From: Chitinophaga tropicalis
Lineage (GTDB): Bacteria > Bacteroidota > Bacteroidia > Chitinophagales > Chitinophagaceae
Direction: 5' to 3'
DNA length: 64,000 nt
Assembly: GCF_009758205.1 (NCBI RefSeq)
Contig: NZ_WRXN01000005.1
Location: 186,001 to 250,000, forward strand
Shown here piece after piece: positions 8,027 to 16,524 of this stretch (positions are counted from its first letter, which is position 1; every line of letters starts with the position of its first letter). A model generated the notes under the pieces. That model had not been told where the DNA came from, ran no database searches, and saw only the letters and a list, made by a program, of their open reading frames with translations. The position numbers were made by a program, and so were the translations under genes.

Positions 8027-9220
8027 ATGATCCCCACACTCCGTTCATATTACAATCATAACTTCACCCACCGCAAATACCAGGACTTCCTTACCGCCCT
8101 GGCCACAGAAGCCGGCGAAGCGCCAGCTTTTAAAGTAGCGGAAACCCCGGTATTTATTCCCGCAGCCCTTGCAGCAAAACTGATACAGGCCTGCGACCAG
8201 GTGACAGATGTAATAGTACGCTCCGATTTCAAGGAACTTACCCGCAATGCTATTCCGAATAGTATGAAAGTTCCGCATGAGAATGATCACCCCCATTTCC
8301 TGGTAGTAGATTTTGCCGTTTGCTATGATGAAAAAGGTGAGCTGACGCCCAAACTTATAGAACTGCAGGGCTTCCCGTCACTCTATGCCTTCCAGGAACT
8401 GATGGCCCGGCAGTTCAGGGAGCATTTCAGCATACCCGGCACCGTTAGCAACTTCTTTAACGGGCTGGATAAAACGTCCTACTTCGAAATGTTCCGCGAG
8501 CTGGTTGTTGGCCCCCATCAGCCGGAAGAAGTAGTACTGCTGGAAGTAAAGCCACATGAGCAGAAGACAAGGATAGATTTCTACTATACACAACAGAAAC
8601 TGGGTATTACTCCTGTCTGCATCACAGAACTGGTGCAGGAAGGAAAAAAGCTCTACTATGAGCGTGACGGTGAACGTATCCATATCAAACGGATCTACAA
8701 CCGTCTTATCTTTGACGACCTGCAACGACGGGAAGAAACACTGGGCAGACATGTGAATCTTTTCCATGACCTTGACGTGGAATGGATCACACATCCCAAC
8801 TGGTTCTACCGCATCAGTAAATATACCCTTCCTTTCATTCACAGTGAATTTGTGCCAAGAAGCTGGTTCCTGCATGAGTTGCCGGTAATACCATCAGACC
8901 TGGAGAACTATGTATTGAAACCGCTTTTTTCTTTTGCAGGACAGGGAGTGGTGATTGATGTGAAGCAGGAAGACATAGATAATATAGAAGAGCCGGAAAA
9001 CTGGATACTGCAGCATAAAGTAGAATACGCCCCCGCAATAGAAACGCCTGAGGGACCTGCTTACTGTGAAATACGGATGATGTATTTCTGGCCGGATAAT
9101 ACGCCACGCCCGCTGCTGGTGCATAACCTCGCTCGTATCAGTAAGAGTAAGATGATAGGTGTTGCGCAGGGGAAAACGCAAAACTGGACAGGTGGAAGTT
9201 GCGCTTTTTTTGAAAGCTGA
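8027..9220 (+). CDS. ATP-grasp-like protein of unknown substrate
   Basis: A 397-residue protein, last gene of the ligase operon. I do not recognise a named family member. The C-terminal third has ATP-grasp-like elements: YVLKPLFSFAGQGVVIDV (about 290-308) resembles the phosphate-binding loop strand, and CEIRMMYFW with HNLARISKSKMIG near the end resembles the metal/ATP-binding strands. An acidic LIELQGFPSLYAF segment near residue 111 is reminiscent of circularly permuted ATP-grasp or glutathionylspermidine-synthase-like enzymes. That assignment is inference from motif appearance. It would give the operon two distinct ligases besides the YbdK-type one. A bidirectional terminator follows the stop codon. 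Confidence 0.65.
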   Translation: MIPTLRSYYNHNFTHRKYQDFLTALATEAGEAPAFKVAETPVFIPAALAAKLIQACDQVTDVIVRSDFKELTRNAIPNSMKVPHENDHPHFLVVDFAVCYDEKGELTPKLIELQGFPSLYAFQELMARQFREHFSIPGTVSNFFNGLDKTSYFEMFRELVVGPHQPEEVVLLEVKPHEQKTRIDFYYTQQKLGITPVCITELVQEGKKLYYERDGERIHIKRIYNRLIFDDLQRREETLGRHVNLFHDLDVEWITHPNWFYRISKYTLPFIHSEFVPRSWFLHELPVIPSDLENYVLKPLFSFAGQGVVIDVKQEDIDNIEEPENWILQHKVEYAPAIETPEGPAYCEIRMMYFWPDNTPRPLLVHNLARISKSKMIGVAQGKTQNWTGGSCAFFES

Positions 9221-9225
9221 AAATA

Positions 9226-9252
9226 ATTGACCGGGCTTTTGGCCCGGTCAAT
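9226..9252. terminator. Bidirectional terminator between ligase operon and FAD oxidoreductase
   Basis: Perfect inverted repeat ATTGACCGGGC (9226-9236) and GCCCGGTCAAT (9242-9252), lying between convergent genes with T-rich or A-rich flanks on both sides. Confidence 0.8.
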
Positions 9253-9257
9253 CTTAT

Positions 9258-10892
9258 TTATATCTTCTGTTTATCCTTTAACAATTGTTTTTTCAACATC
9301 TCATAATCAACATCCTGCACTGCCTTCTTACCATCTATAGCCTGCACAGCAGCAGTAGCAGCGCTCTGTCCTAATATCATAAACACCGGTTCCATCCTGA
9401 TAGACCCGTATGCGATATGTGTGGACGATACACACACCGGTACCAGCAGGTTCTCACACTCTCCTTTCTTAGGTATAATAGCACCATACTCTATCTGGTA
9501 CGGCTTAGAAATATGTGCCTGTACGTCTCCCTCATTCTGCACCGTCCCATCTGATTGTACATACCGCTGAGTATTATGCGAATCCAGCGTATAAGATCCC
9601 ATCCCTACCGGTTGTGTTACCACCTTATTTCCCAGTACTTCGTTCTCTGTCATGATGCGCAATCCATTCATTCTTCTGGCTTCCCTGATATACAGCTGGT
9701 GAGGCCAGTTGCCATTATCCTTAAACTCATCACGTGACAAACCCCATTTACTCATGCGCTCCCTTATATCCGCCGGTACGCGCATGCTGTTTGTGATAAA
9801 ATAAAGCAACCCTTTCTGATAGGTTTCATGAGCGGCAATGATTTCCTTTCTTTTCTCATAAGAGGCATCAGGATAATCATAATTCATTCCTATATAATCC
9901 ATACTGAAAGGGCCATGATTATTCACATCTGTTTTATGATTAGGGATAGGATCAAACTTATTGAAAACCCCTGTCCACCCTGTCTTAAACACGCGCACCA
10001 GTAACTCATACTGTGAAGAATCATATCCTGCCGGTTTCTCTATTGCCACCCTGTTCTCCGGATGGTCTGTCAGGCATAAACGAAAACAATAAGCCTGCAC
10101 TCTCTTATCTCCCTCACCTTGTTTGCCAGGCGGATCGGGGGAGATCAGCGGTAACAGTCCGCTGGCAGGGTCACCTTCTTTTTTGTATGCGTTTACCGGC
10201 TTTTCAAAATAATGACCATGATGAAGTACATCTATCTGAACACCGTTGTACTTTTCTCCAAACTCACTATTCGCTTCCCTTCCTACACGATATTTCACGC
10301 CGGCGGCGGCCATCAGGTCACCTTCATAAGTAGCGTCAATGAACATTTTACCGGTAAATGTTTTACCACTTAGTGTTTTGATACCGGTGATGCGGTTATT
10401 CTTTTTAATAACGCCCTTGTCCCTGTCCAGCCACTCTTCCCGGTAAATGCGTATCCTGTTCTCTTTTACAAAATCCTCGAATACCTGTTCTGCCACGTGA
10501 GGCTCAAAGATCCACATGGTACGTTCATTACCATCCATGGCGGGCGTACCCTGTCCTTTGTTACCATATTCAGACTGTTTCTGCCAGTTCCATGAAGCGG
10601 GCTCCTGGTAGTGAAGATAAATGCGATGGTAGAACTCGCGGGCCAGTCCGCCGATAACGGACTTATCGCCTGTATCTGTGAAGCCTAATCCTCCGGAAGA
10701 CAATCCTCCCAGGTGTTTATCCGGCGATACGATAATGACGGACTTGTTCATCCGTATCACCTGCACCGCAGCTGTAACTGCTGCTGAGGTACCTCCGTAA
10801 ATAATGACATCTGCTGATTCCTGCGGGTTGCTGGCTGTTACAGATCCATTCGACAGTAAAACAAATAATAGCAAGTGTACCAGGTACTTCAT
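9258..10892 (-). CDS. Secreted FAD-dependent oxidoreductase
   Basis: A 544-residue protein of the FAD_oxidored type common in Bacteroidota glycan loci. A signal peptide (MKYLVHLLLFVLLSNGSVTA) is followed by the dinucleotide-binding strand ADVIIYGGTSAAVTAAVQVI, a GGTSAA variant of the GxGxxG motif often seen in this family, and by GGLSSGGLGFTDTG and FIDATYEGDLMAAAGVKYRVGR (about 187-208). The family oxidises or modifies sugars or other small molecules, but its members are poorly characterised. It is the distal gene of the minus-strand series fecR-susC-susD-SGNH hydrolase, so a role in processing the imported glycan is inferred. Confidence 0.82.
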   Translation of the reverse strand: MKYLVHLLLFVLLSNGSVTASNPQESADVIIYGGTSAAVTAAVQVIRMNKSVIIVSPDKHLGGLSSGGLGFTDTGDKSVIGGLAREFYHRIYLHYQEPASWNWQKQSEYGNKGQGTPAMDGNERTMWIFEPHVAEQVFEDFVKENRIRIYREEWLDRDKGVIKKNNRITGIKTLSGKTFTGKMFIDATYEGDLMAAAGVKYRVGREANSEFGEKYNGVQIDVLHHGHYFEKPVNAYKKEGDPASGLLPLISPDPPGKQGEGDKRVQAYCFRLCLTDHPENRVAIEKPAGYDSSQYELLVRVFKTGWTGVFNKFDPIPNHKTDVNNHGPFSMDYIGMNYDYPDASYEKRKEIIAAHETYQKGLLYFITNSMRVPADIRERMSKWGLSRDEFKDNGNWPHQLYIREARRMNGLRIMTENEVLGNKVVTQPVGMGSYTLDSHNTQRYVQSDGTVQNEGDVQAHISKPYQIEYGAIIPKKGECENLLVPVCVSSTHIAYGSIRMEPVFMILGQSAATAAVQAIDGKKAVQDVDYEMLKKQLLKDKQKI

Positions 10893-10910
10893 AACATGGG
10901 CATTTATGGA

Positions 10911-11630
10911 TTAATAAGCGAATAATTTTTTCAGGTATGCGGGATAACTGCGTCCTTCCAGGCCGCCATCGCCAAAGGTGATACTGTCTCCAAAGCAGAC
11001 CACCCGTTTATGCGGCAGCTCCCGTTGTATAATACAGTCATATATAACCGTAGCCATCAAACGGTATCCTTCCGGTGTAGGATGAATACCGTCCGTCTTG
11101 CCGCTGTTGGCTTCATTCTGCAACAGGCTGTCCGGCGCCACGCCAATATTTCCTACTGCTTCAAACACATGATGCATATCCAGCAGCGGCTGCTTTTCTG
11201 CATCCGCTATTTTCCTGATCACATCATTCACGGCTTTGTTGCGGGCCTGGTATCCTTCCGGCGCATAGAAGGCCTGTGGATGGCGGGTATACAGGTAGGG
11301 CTCATAGCCGGGCAGGATGGTTATCATTAGTAGTCTGCTGCCTGTTTTCCGAATAGCAGAGACTATCTGCCGGAGGTTCTTTTCATATTGAGGCAGGGGA
11401 ATATGTTTGCGACTGTTCATATCATTGGTGCCTATCATCAGTATGGTCAGGTCTGGTTTATGTGACAGGCAGTCTTTCTCCATTCTTGCCAGCAGGTCTG
11501 CAGTATTATTGCCTCCTGTGCCTGCGTTCACAATGAAAGGCGCTTCTTCTCTCCTGTAGCGCAGATACTTATGTTCTAATGAGAATGAAGCGGCCAGTAG
11601 ACCTGTTTGTAGAAAAGTCCGTCTTTCCAT
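10911..11630 (-). CDS. SGNH/GDSL-type hydrolase with permuted motif order
   Basis: A 239-residue hydrolase. The frame is open to 11669, but the ATG at 11630 begins MERRTFLQTGLLAAS, a Tat-like N terminus, and is preferred. The conserved SGNH blocks are all present but in an unusual order: block II GTGGNNT (37-43), block III GTND (67-70) and block V DGIHPTPEGY (180-189; Asp180, His183) come first, while the nucleophile block VVCFGDSITFG (Ser216) is at the C terminus. In ordinary SGNH enzymes the GDS block is N-terminal. This is the pattern of a circular permutation. By context it may be a sugar esterase for the neighbouring SusC/SusD system; export is probable but not certain. Confidence 0.85.
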   Translation of the reverse strand: MERRTFLQTGLLAASFSLEHKYLRYRREEAPFIVNAGTGGNNTADLLARMEKDCLSHKPDLTILMIGTNDMNSRKHIPLPQYEKNLRQIVSAIRKTGSRLLMITILPGYEPYLYTRHPQAFYAPEGYQARNKAVNDVIRKIADAEKQPLLDMHHVFEAVGNIGVAPDSLLQNEANSGKTDGIHPTPEGYRLMATVIYDCIIQRELPHKRVVCFGDSITFGDGGLEGRSYPAYLKKLFAY

Positions 11631-11678
11631 AACGTATTTGGTTTTTGTAATTGATCTGCAATGCCCCAAAATAGATCT

Positions 11679-13100
11679 CTAATAATCAGGATTCTGATCA
11701 AGCTTAATATTTACATCCCTTTCCGTTTGCGGTATGGGGAATAAATAATGTCTTTCACTCACAGTAATAGCCGGGTTCTGTGCTTTCATAGCACTGATCA
11801 GCCTCTTCTTCCTGGCCAGGTCATACCAGCGGTGTCCTTCAAAAGCCAGTTCCAGTCTTCTTTCCTGCAATACGCTGTCACGGAACTGGTCTTGCGTCAG
11901 TCCTGCAAGGTCAGGCAAACCCGCTCTTGTACGTATCCTGTTCACAGCACTATAGGCGGCTGTATTACCGGCAGCCTGTTCATTCAGCGCCTCAGCATAC
12001 ATCAGCAAAACATCTGCATAGCGGATAATAGGAAAGTTGTTGCTGCCTTCACCATTGGCGGTAGCAGAAGGGTCCCTGTACTTATACACATAGGCGGGAA
12101 ACACTACACTGGCTGGCGCAGCGGGGGTAGATACAGCAGAATACAGCCGTATGGTCACATCCCTCCTCTTATCTGTCACCCCATAAGCATCATACAGGTT
12201 CTTTGTAACGGGGTCATCACCAAAACCGGCAATCCCATTTACCCTGTCAAAGTTAGGACGCATATATCCCTGCATGAAGCTGCCTTCTCCCAATCCGCCA
12301 CCTACGGCCTGCACTTCAAATACAGACTCTCTGCCATTCTTATTGCCTATCAGAAATACCTGTTCAAAAGCGCTCCACAGATCATATACGCCCAGGTCCA
12401 TCACCTCTTTACATTTGCCCGAAGCATTGGGCCAGTCTTCACGTGTCAGGTAAACTTTTGCCAGGAAGGCAAGGGCGGCGCCTTTTGTTGCACGGCCAGC
12501 ATCGCCGCCTGAATATGTTACGGGCAGTACAGCGGCGGCATCGTTAAAGTCGCTTATCACCTGCTGATATACCTCATCGGCAGTATTCCTGGCTACTTCC
12601 AGGTTATTCAGGGAAGTGGTTTCCTGCAGGATCAGGGGTACGCCTCCAAACAATCTTACCAGTGTAAAATAGTAAAACCCCCTCAGAAATTTTGCTTCTG
12701 CTATATAACGGCTTCTGAGAGCGGTATCCATTGCAATGCCGGGTACATGTGCCGTTACGGCATTACAGCGGTTAATACCTGCATATATGGTACTCCAGAC
12801 TGACTGGAAGGTAGATGTAGCTGGTGTAAAAGTATATTTATCAAGATCATTCTTGGCCTGGTTGGCGGTAGAACGGCCACCACCCCATTCAGCATCATCC
12901 GTGGCCTGGTCCTGCAATATCCACATTACCTGGTTGTACATATTGGCTGTGTTCAGCGGGTCATATGCCGCGCTGACAGCAGCTTTGGCGTCTTCTGCGT
13001 TCTTATAGAAGTTATCAGGAGTAAAACTGGATTCCAGTTTCTGATCCAGCAGGTTGCAGGATGCCTGCATCATGCAGATCAGGATGAAGAGCTTTTTCAT
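11679..13100 (-). CDS. SusD/RagB family nutrient-binding lipoprotein
   Basis: A 473-residue outer-membrane surface lipoprotein that pairs with the SusC transporter encoded just upstream. The lipobox is MMQASC (Cys15). The SusD fold is seen in the N-terminal NFYKNAEDAKAAVSAAYDPL helix, the central YHFTLVRLFGGVPLI-like segment (FYYFTLVRLFGGVPLI, about 137-152) and the C-terminal VLQERRLELAFEGHRWYDLARKK segment. It ends with LDQNPDY, the usual SusD-type terminus. It starts 20 bases after the susC stop codon, so the two are cotranscribed. The glycan is unknown. Confidence 0.95.
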   Translation of the reverse strand: MKKLFILICMMQASCNLLDQKLESSFTPDNFYKNAEDAKAAVSAAYDPLNTANMYNQVMWILQDQATDDAEWGGGRSTANQAKNDLDKYTFTPATSTFQSVWSTIYAGINRCNAVTAHVPGIAMDTALRSRYIAEAKFLRGFYYFTLVRLFGGVPLILQETTSLNNLEVARNTADEVYQQVISDFNDAAAVLPVTYSGGDAGRATKGAALAFLAKVYLTREDWPNASGKCKEVMDLGVYDLWSAFEQVFLIGNKNGRESVFEVQAVGGGLGEGSFMQGYMRPNFDRVNGIAGFGDDPVTKNLYDAYGVTDKRRDVTIRLYSAVSTPAAPASVVFPAYVYKYRDPSATANGEGSNNFPIIRYADVLLMYAEALNEQAAGNTAAYSAVNRIRTRAGLPDLAGLTQDQFRDSVLQERRLELAFEGHRWYDLARKKRLISAMKAQNPAITVSERHYLFPIPQTERDVNIKLDQNPDY

Positions 13101-13120
13101 AATACTTGTAATTAAAATGC

Positions 13121-16100
13121 TTACAAACTGATGTTTAAACCGAAGAGGAATGTTTTGGCGGCAGGATAGCTGGCATAATCAAAACCCTGGCTGCGGCTGT
13201 CCTGTCCGAAGCGGTTCACTTCCGGATCATACCCGCTGTACTTTGTCCAGGTAACCAGGTTCTGGGCAGTTACATAGATCCTTACTGCCTGTATGTTCAT
13301 GGACCTCAGCAAACTTGCCGGCAGGTTATATCCCAGCTGTACATTCCGCAAACGCAGGTAGGAACCATCTTCTATCTGCCGGGTGGATATGCGGTTGGCA
13401 GGCCTTGTACTGGCAGCGCGTGGAATATCGGTATTGGTGTTCTGCGGCGTCCAGCGTTTCAGCATATCCCTGTCCTGGTTGGTGGTGCCATTCAGGTATT
13501 CCAGCTCAAAACGGTTGGCATTCAGTATTTTGTTACCATAGCTGCCCTGCAGGAAAACGCTCAGGTCTATGCCCTTGTAAGAGAAGTTATTGTTGATGCC
13601 ACCCAGGAATTCAGGTTGTGCATTCCCGATAATACGGCGGTCCTGGTCATCTATCTTCTTATCATTGTTCAGGTCAAGGTACTTGCGATCGCCCACTTTC
13701 TTCGCATTAGGATCTGCCAGTGCTGTCAGCTCGGCATCTGTCTGGTAAAGGCCATTGGTCACATACCCGTAGAAAGACCCTAACGGCTGCCCTACTTTGA
13801 TAATACCGGAGTTGACATTCTGCGCAATATTAGCCACCTGTCCTGCAAAGATCTGCGGGGCTCCGCCAATGTCCAATACCTTATTCCTGTTGGACAGGAA
13901 GTTGATGTCTGTGGTCCATTTAAAAGCGCCATCCAGGTTCACGGTAGACAGGCTCAGCTCAATTCCCCTGTTCTCTACTCTTCCCAGGTTCCTGATAGCG
14001 CTGGAATAACCGGAAGAGCTGGGAATAGTAACATCCAGCAGCAGGTTTTTCGTTCTTTTCAGATAGGCGTCCGCAGTAAAGGAGATCCGGTTGTTGAAGA
14101 GGGAGATGTCAATGCCAATGTCAGATTGTGAAGTGGTTTCCCATGACAGGTCCGGGTTGGCTATCTGGCTGGGGCCCAGGCCGGTGGTAACAGTATTTCC
14201 CAGCACATAGTTCTGTGTGCCCAGCAGGGAATAAGCGGGATAATTGCCAATGCCGTCCTGGTTGCCGGTCGATCCGTAGGTAACTCTCAGCTTCAGTTCA
14301 TTGATAGACTTATGCCCTTTCAGGAAAGGCTCTTCAGATATTCTCCATGCCAGTGCTCCGGATGGGAAGAAGCCGTAGCGTTTATTGGCGCCAAATCGGG
14401 AAGAGCCGTCCGCCCTGAATGAGGCTGTTGCCAGGTACTTCTCACGGTAACCATAGTTGATCCTGCCCAGGTAAGAAACCAGTCCCCAGGCACCTATACC
14501 CGATCCCGGAATGGTAGCTACGGCGCCTGTACCGAGATTGCCCGTGTGCAGGTTATCATTTACAAAGCTGCGGGCGCCGGCGGTGCTGTTCTCTGTACGG
14601 TTTTCCTGCTGCGTATATCCTACCAGGGCTGTAAAATTATGCACCTGTGCAAAGGTGCGTGAATAGGTCAGCAGGTTCTCATTCAGCCAGGTCACATTCT
14701 GCTCGTTATAGATGCTGGCCACACCGCCCTGGGCCAGGCCGCTGCCCACACTTCTGGGCAGGTAGCTGTCCTGCTTCTGCAGGATGGCGTCAAGGCCCAG
14801 CAATACTTTTAATGTCAGGCCATCTATGATCTGGTATTCACCGAAAATGTTGCCAAAAATGCGGAAGGCGGTGTTCCTGTTCCTGCTGTCTCTGGCCAGC
14901 GCAACAGGATTGTCTGCCGTAAAGTTCAGCGCCGGGTCAGTAATAAGGTAGGAACCGTCTGCATTACGGGGCTTCAGAATAGGAGGAAATTGCAGGGCGG
15001 CCATAGTAACCAGCCCCGCGCCCCCCAGGTTTCCGTCTGTACGGGATTGATTGGTAGCAGTACGGTTCACGGTAAGACTGTTACCTACTTTTATTCTTTT
15101 GTTCAGTTTCCTGTCCAGGTTTACGCGGAAGGAATAACGGTTAAAATCAGAGTTCACCACCACTCCTTTCTGAGTATAATAACCAGCTGATAATGCAAAC
15201 TGTGTTTTCTCATCTCCTCCACTTATCAGCAGCTGGTAATTGGCCATAGGAGCTGTACGGAAGATCTGGTCCTGCCAGTCGGTCCCTGCCCCGAAGCTAT
15301 CTGTCTGTTGCTGGGTGTATACCGGTTGCAGGCCATCATTGGTATTTGCTTCATTCACAAATTCTGCGTACTCCCTTGCATTCAATACAGGATATTTACG
15401 CCGTACGTCCTGGGTACCGTAATAAGTATCAAAGGTAACCATGGTCTTGCCAGCCTTCCCCCGTTTGGTGTTGATGATCACTACGCCGTTAGCACCTCTT
15501 GAGCCATAAATAGCGGTAGATGAAGCATCTTTGAGGATGGTCATTGATTCAATATCTGCGGGGTTCAGGGTACTGAGCACATTGAAGCTGGAGCCTCTGT
15601 CTGAGCCGCCGTTCTTGAACGGTACGCCATCTATTACATAAAGCGGTTCATTATCTCCCTGTATGGAATTACCACCACGTATACGGATAGTGGTAGCTCC
15701 GCCCGGAGCGCCGGAGTTCTGTGTTACCTGTACGCCTGCCGCATGGCCCTGCAGGGCCTGGTCAAGCGATGTGACAGCCGCTTTTTTGATCTCTCCTACC
15801 GGTACAGAAGCTACGGCGCCGGTAAGGTCACTTTTCTTTACCTGTCCGTAACCTACTACCACTACTTCTCCCAATGCCTCTGTACTATTTTCCAGTGTAA
15901 TGACGAACAGGCCGGCGCCGGGCTTTGCTGTCACCTCCTTTGCTTTCAGCCCCAATGCTGAAACTACCAGCACAGCATTGTCAGGTACGTTCTTCAGCAG
16001 GAATAAGCCTGATTCATTGGCGGTGGCACCACGGTGTGTACCCTTGATCAGTATGGTGGCGCCGGGCTGCGGCTCACCTTTATCGTTCACTACCTTACCA

Positions 16101-16450
16101 CGTATACTGTCAGGAGGCGCCGCATATTCCATCATCTCAACTCCCGGCATTTCCTTTCTCTTACTGATCACAATGGTATTTCCCTGGATCACGAATTGCA
16201 GCTGCTGGCCTTTCAGAATGCGTTGTAATGCTGTTTCCAGCGGAACATTGCTGAAAGAAACGGTTTGTGGTTTAACGCTGGCAATGTCTTCATTCCGGTA
16301 AAAGAACACATAGCCGGTCTGTTCTTTTATGACCGCAAAGAGCTTTTTCAACGGGACCTCTTTTCCCGAGTAAGTGATCTGTGGAGAAGCCTGCGCTTTC
16401 CCCGATGTCAGCATAAGAAACAAAAGAGCAACGAGCAACGTTAGCTTCAT
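13121..16450 (-). CDS. SusC/RagA TonB-dependent transporter with N-terminal STN domain
   Basis: An outer-membrane glycan importer of 1109 residues from the preferred start at 16450 (MKLTLLVALLFLML signal peptide); an in-frame ATG at 16486 would add 12 residues without signal-peptide character. After the signal comes an STN (secretin/TonB short N-terminal) domain, about residues 20-95, then a carboxypeptidase-regulatory-like domain (KGEPQPGATILIKG), a SusC plug (YGQVKKSDLTGAV; IRGGNSI) and a beta barrel. The STN domain marks transporters that signal to a FecR anti-sigma factor, and fecR plus an ECF sigma gene lie immediately upstream. This implies trans-envelope autoinduction of the locus by its substrate. 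Confidence 0.95.
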   Translation of the reverse strand: MKLTLLVALLFLMLTSGKAQASPQITYSGKEVPLKKLFAVIKEQTGYVFFYRNEDIASVKPQTVSFSNVPLETALQRILKGQQLQFVIQGNTIVISKRKEMPGVEMMEYAAPPDSIRGKVVNDKGEPQPGATILIKGTHRGATANESGLFLLKNVPDNAVLVVSALGLKAKEVTAKPGAGLFVITLENSTEALGEVVVVGYGQVKKSDLTGAVASVPVGEIKKAAVTSLDQALQGHAAGVQVTQNSGAPGGATTIRIRGGNSIQGDNEPLYVIDGVPFKNGGSDRGSSFNVLSTLNPADIESMTILKDASSTAIYGSRGANGVVIINTKRGKAGKTMVTFDTYYGTQDVRRKYPVLNAREYAEFVNEANTNDGLQPVYTQQQTDSFGAGTDWQDQIFRTAPMANYQLLISGGDEKTQFALSAGYYTQKGVVVNSDFNRYSFRVNLDRKLNKRIKVGNSLTVNRTATNQSRTDGNLGGAGLVTMAALQFPPILKPRNADGSYLITDPALNFTADNPVALARDSRNRNTAFRIFGNIFGEYQIIDGLTLKVLLGLDAILQKQDSYLPRSVGSGLAQGGVASIYNEQNVTWLNENLLTYSRTFAQVHNFTALVGYTQQENRTENSTAGARSFVNDNLHTGNLGTGAVATIPGSGIGAWGLVSYLGRINYGYREKYLATASFRADGSSRFGANKRYGFFPSGALAWRISEEPFLKGHKSINELKLRVTYGSTGNQDGIGNYPAYSLLGTQNYVLGNTVTTGLGPSQIANPDLSWETTSQSDIGIDISLFNNRISFTADAYLKRTKNLLLDVTIPSSSGYSSAIRNLGRVENRGIELSLSTVNLDGAFKWTTDINFLSNRNKVLDIGGAPQIFAGQVANIAQNVNSGIIKVGQPLGSFYGYVTNGLYQTDAELTALADPNAKKVGDRKYLDLNNDKKIDDQDRRIIGNAQPEFLGGINNNFSYKGIDLSVFLQGSYGNKILNANRFELEYLNGTTNQDRDMLKRWTPQNTNTDIPRAASTRPANRISTRQIEDGSYLRLRNVQLGYNLPASLLRSMNIQAVRIYVTAQNLVTWTKYSGYDPEVNRFGQDSRSQGFDYASYPAAKTFLFGLNISL

Positions 16451-16524
16451 AACATGGGAATTTTGACCGGAAAAGCAGCCATGCATGGCTTCTTCCGGCA
16501 GTTGATAAATATGGAATTTCTGTC

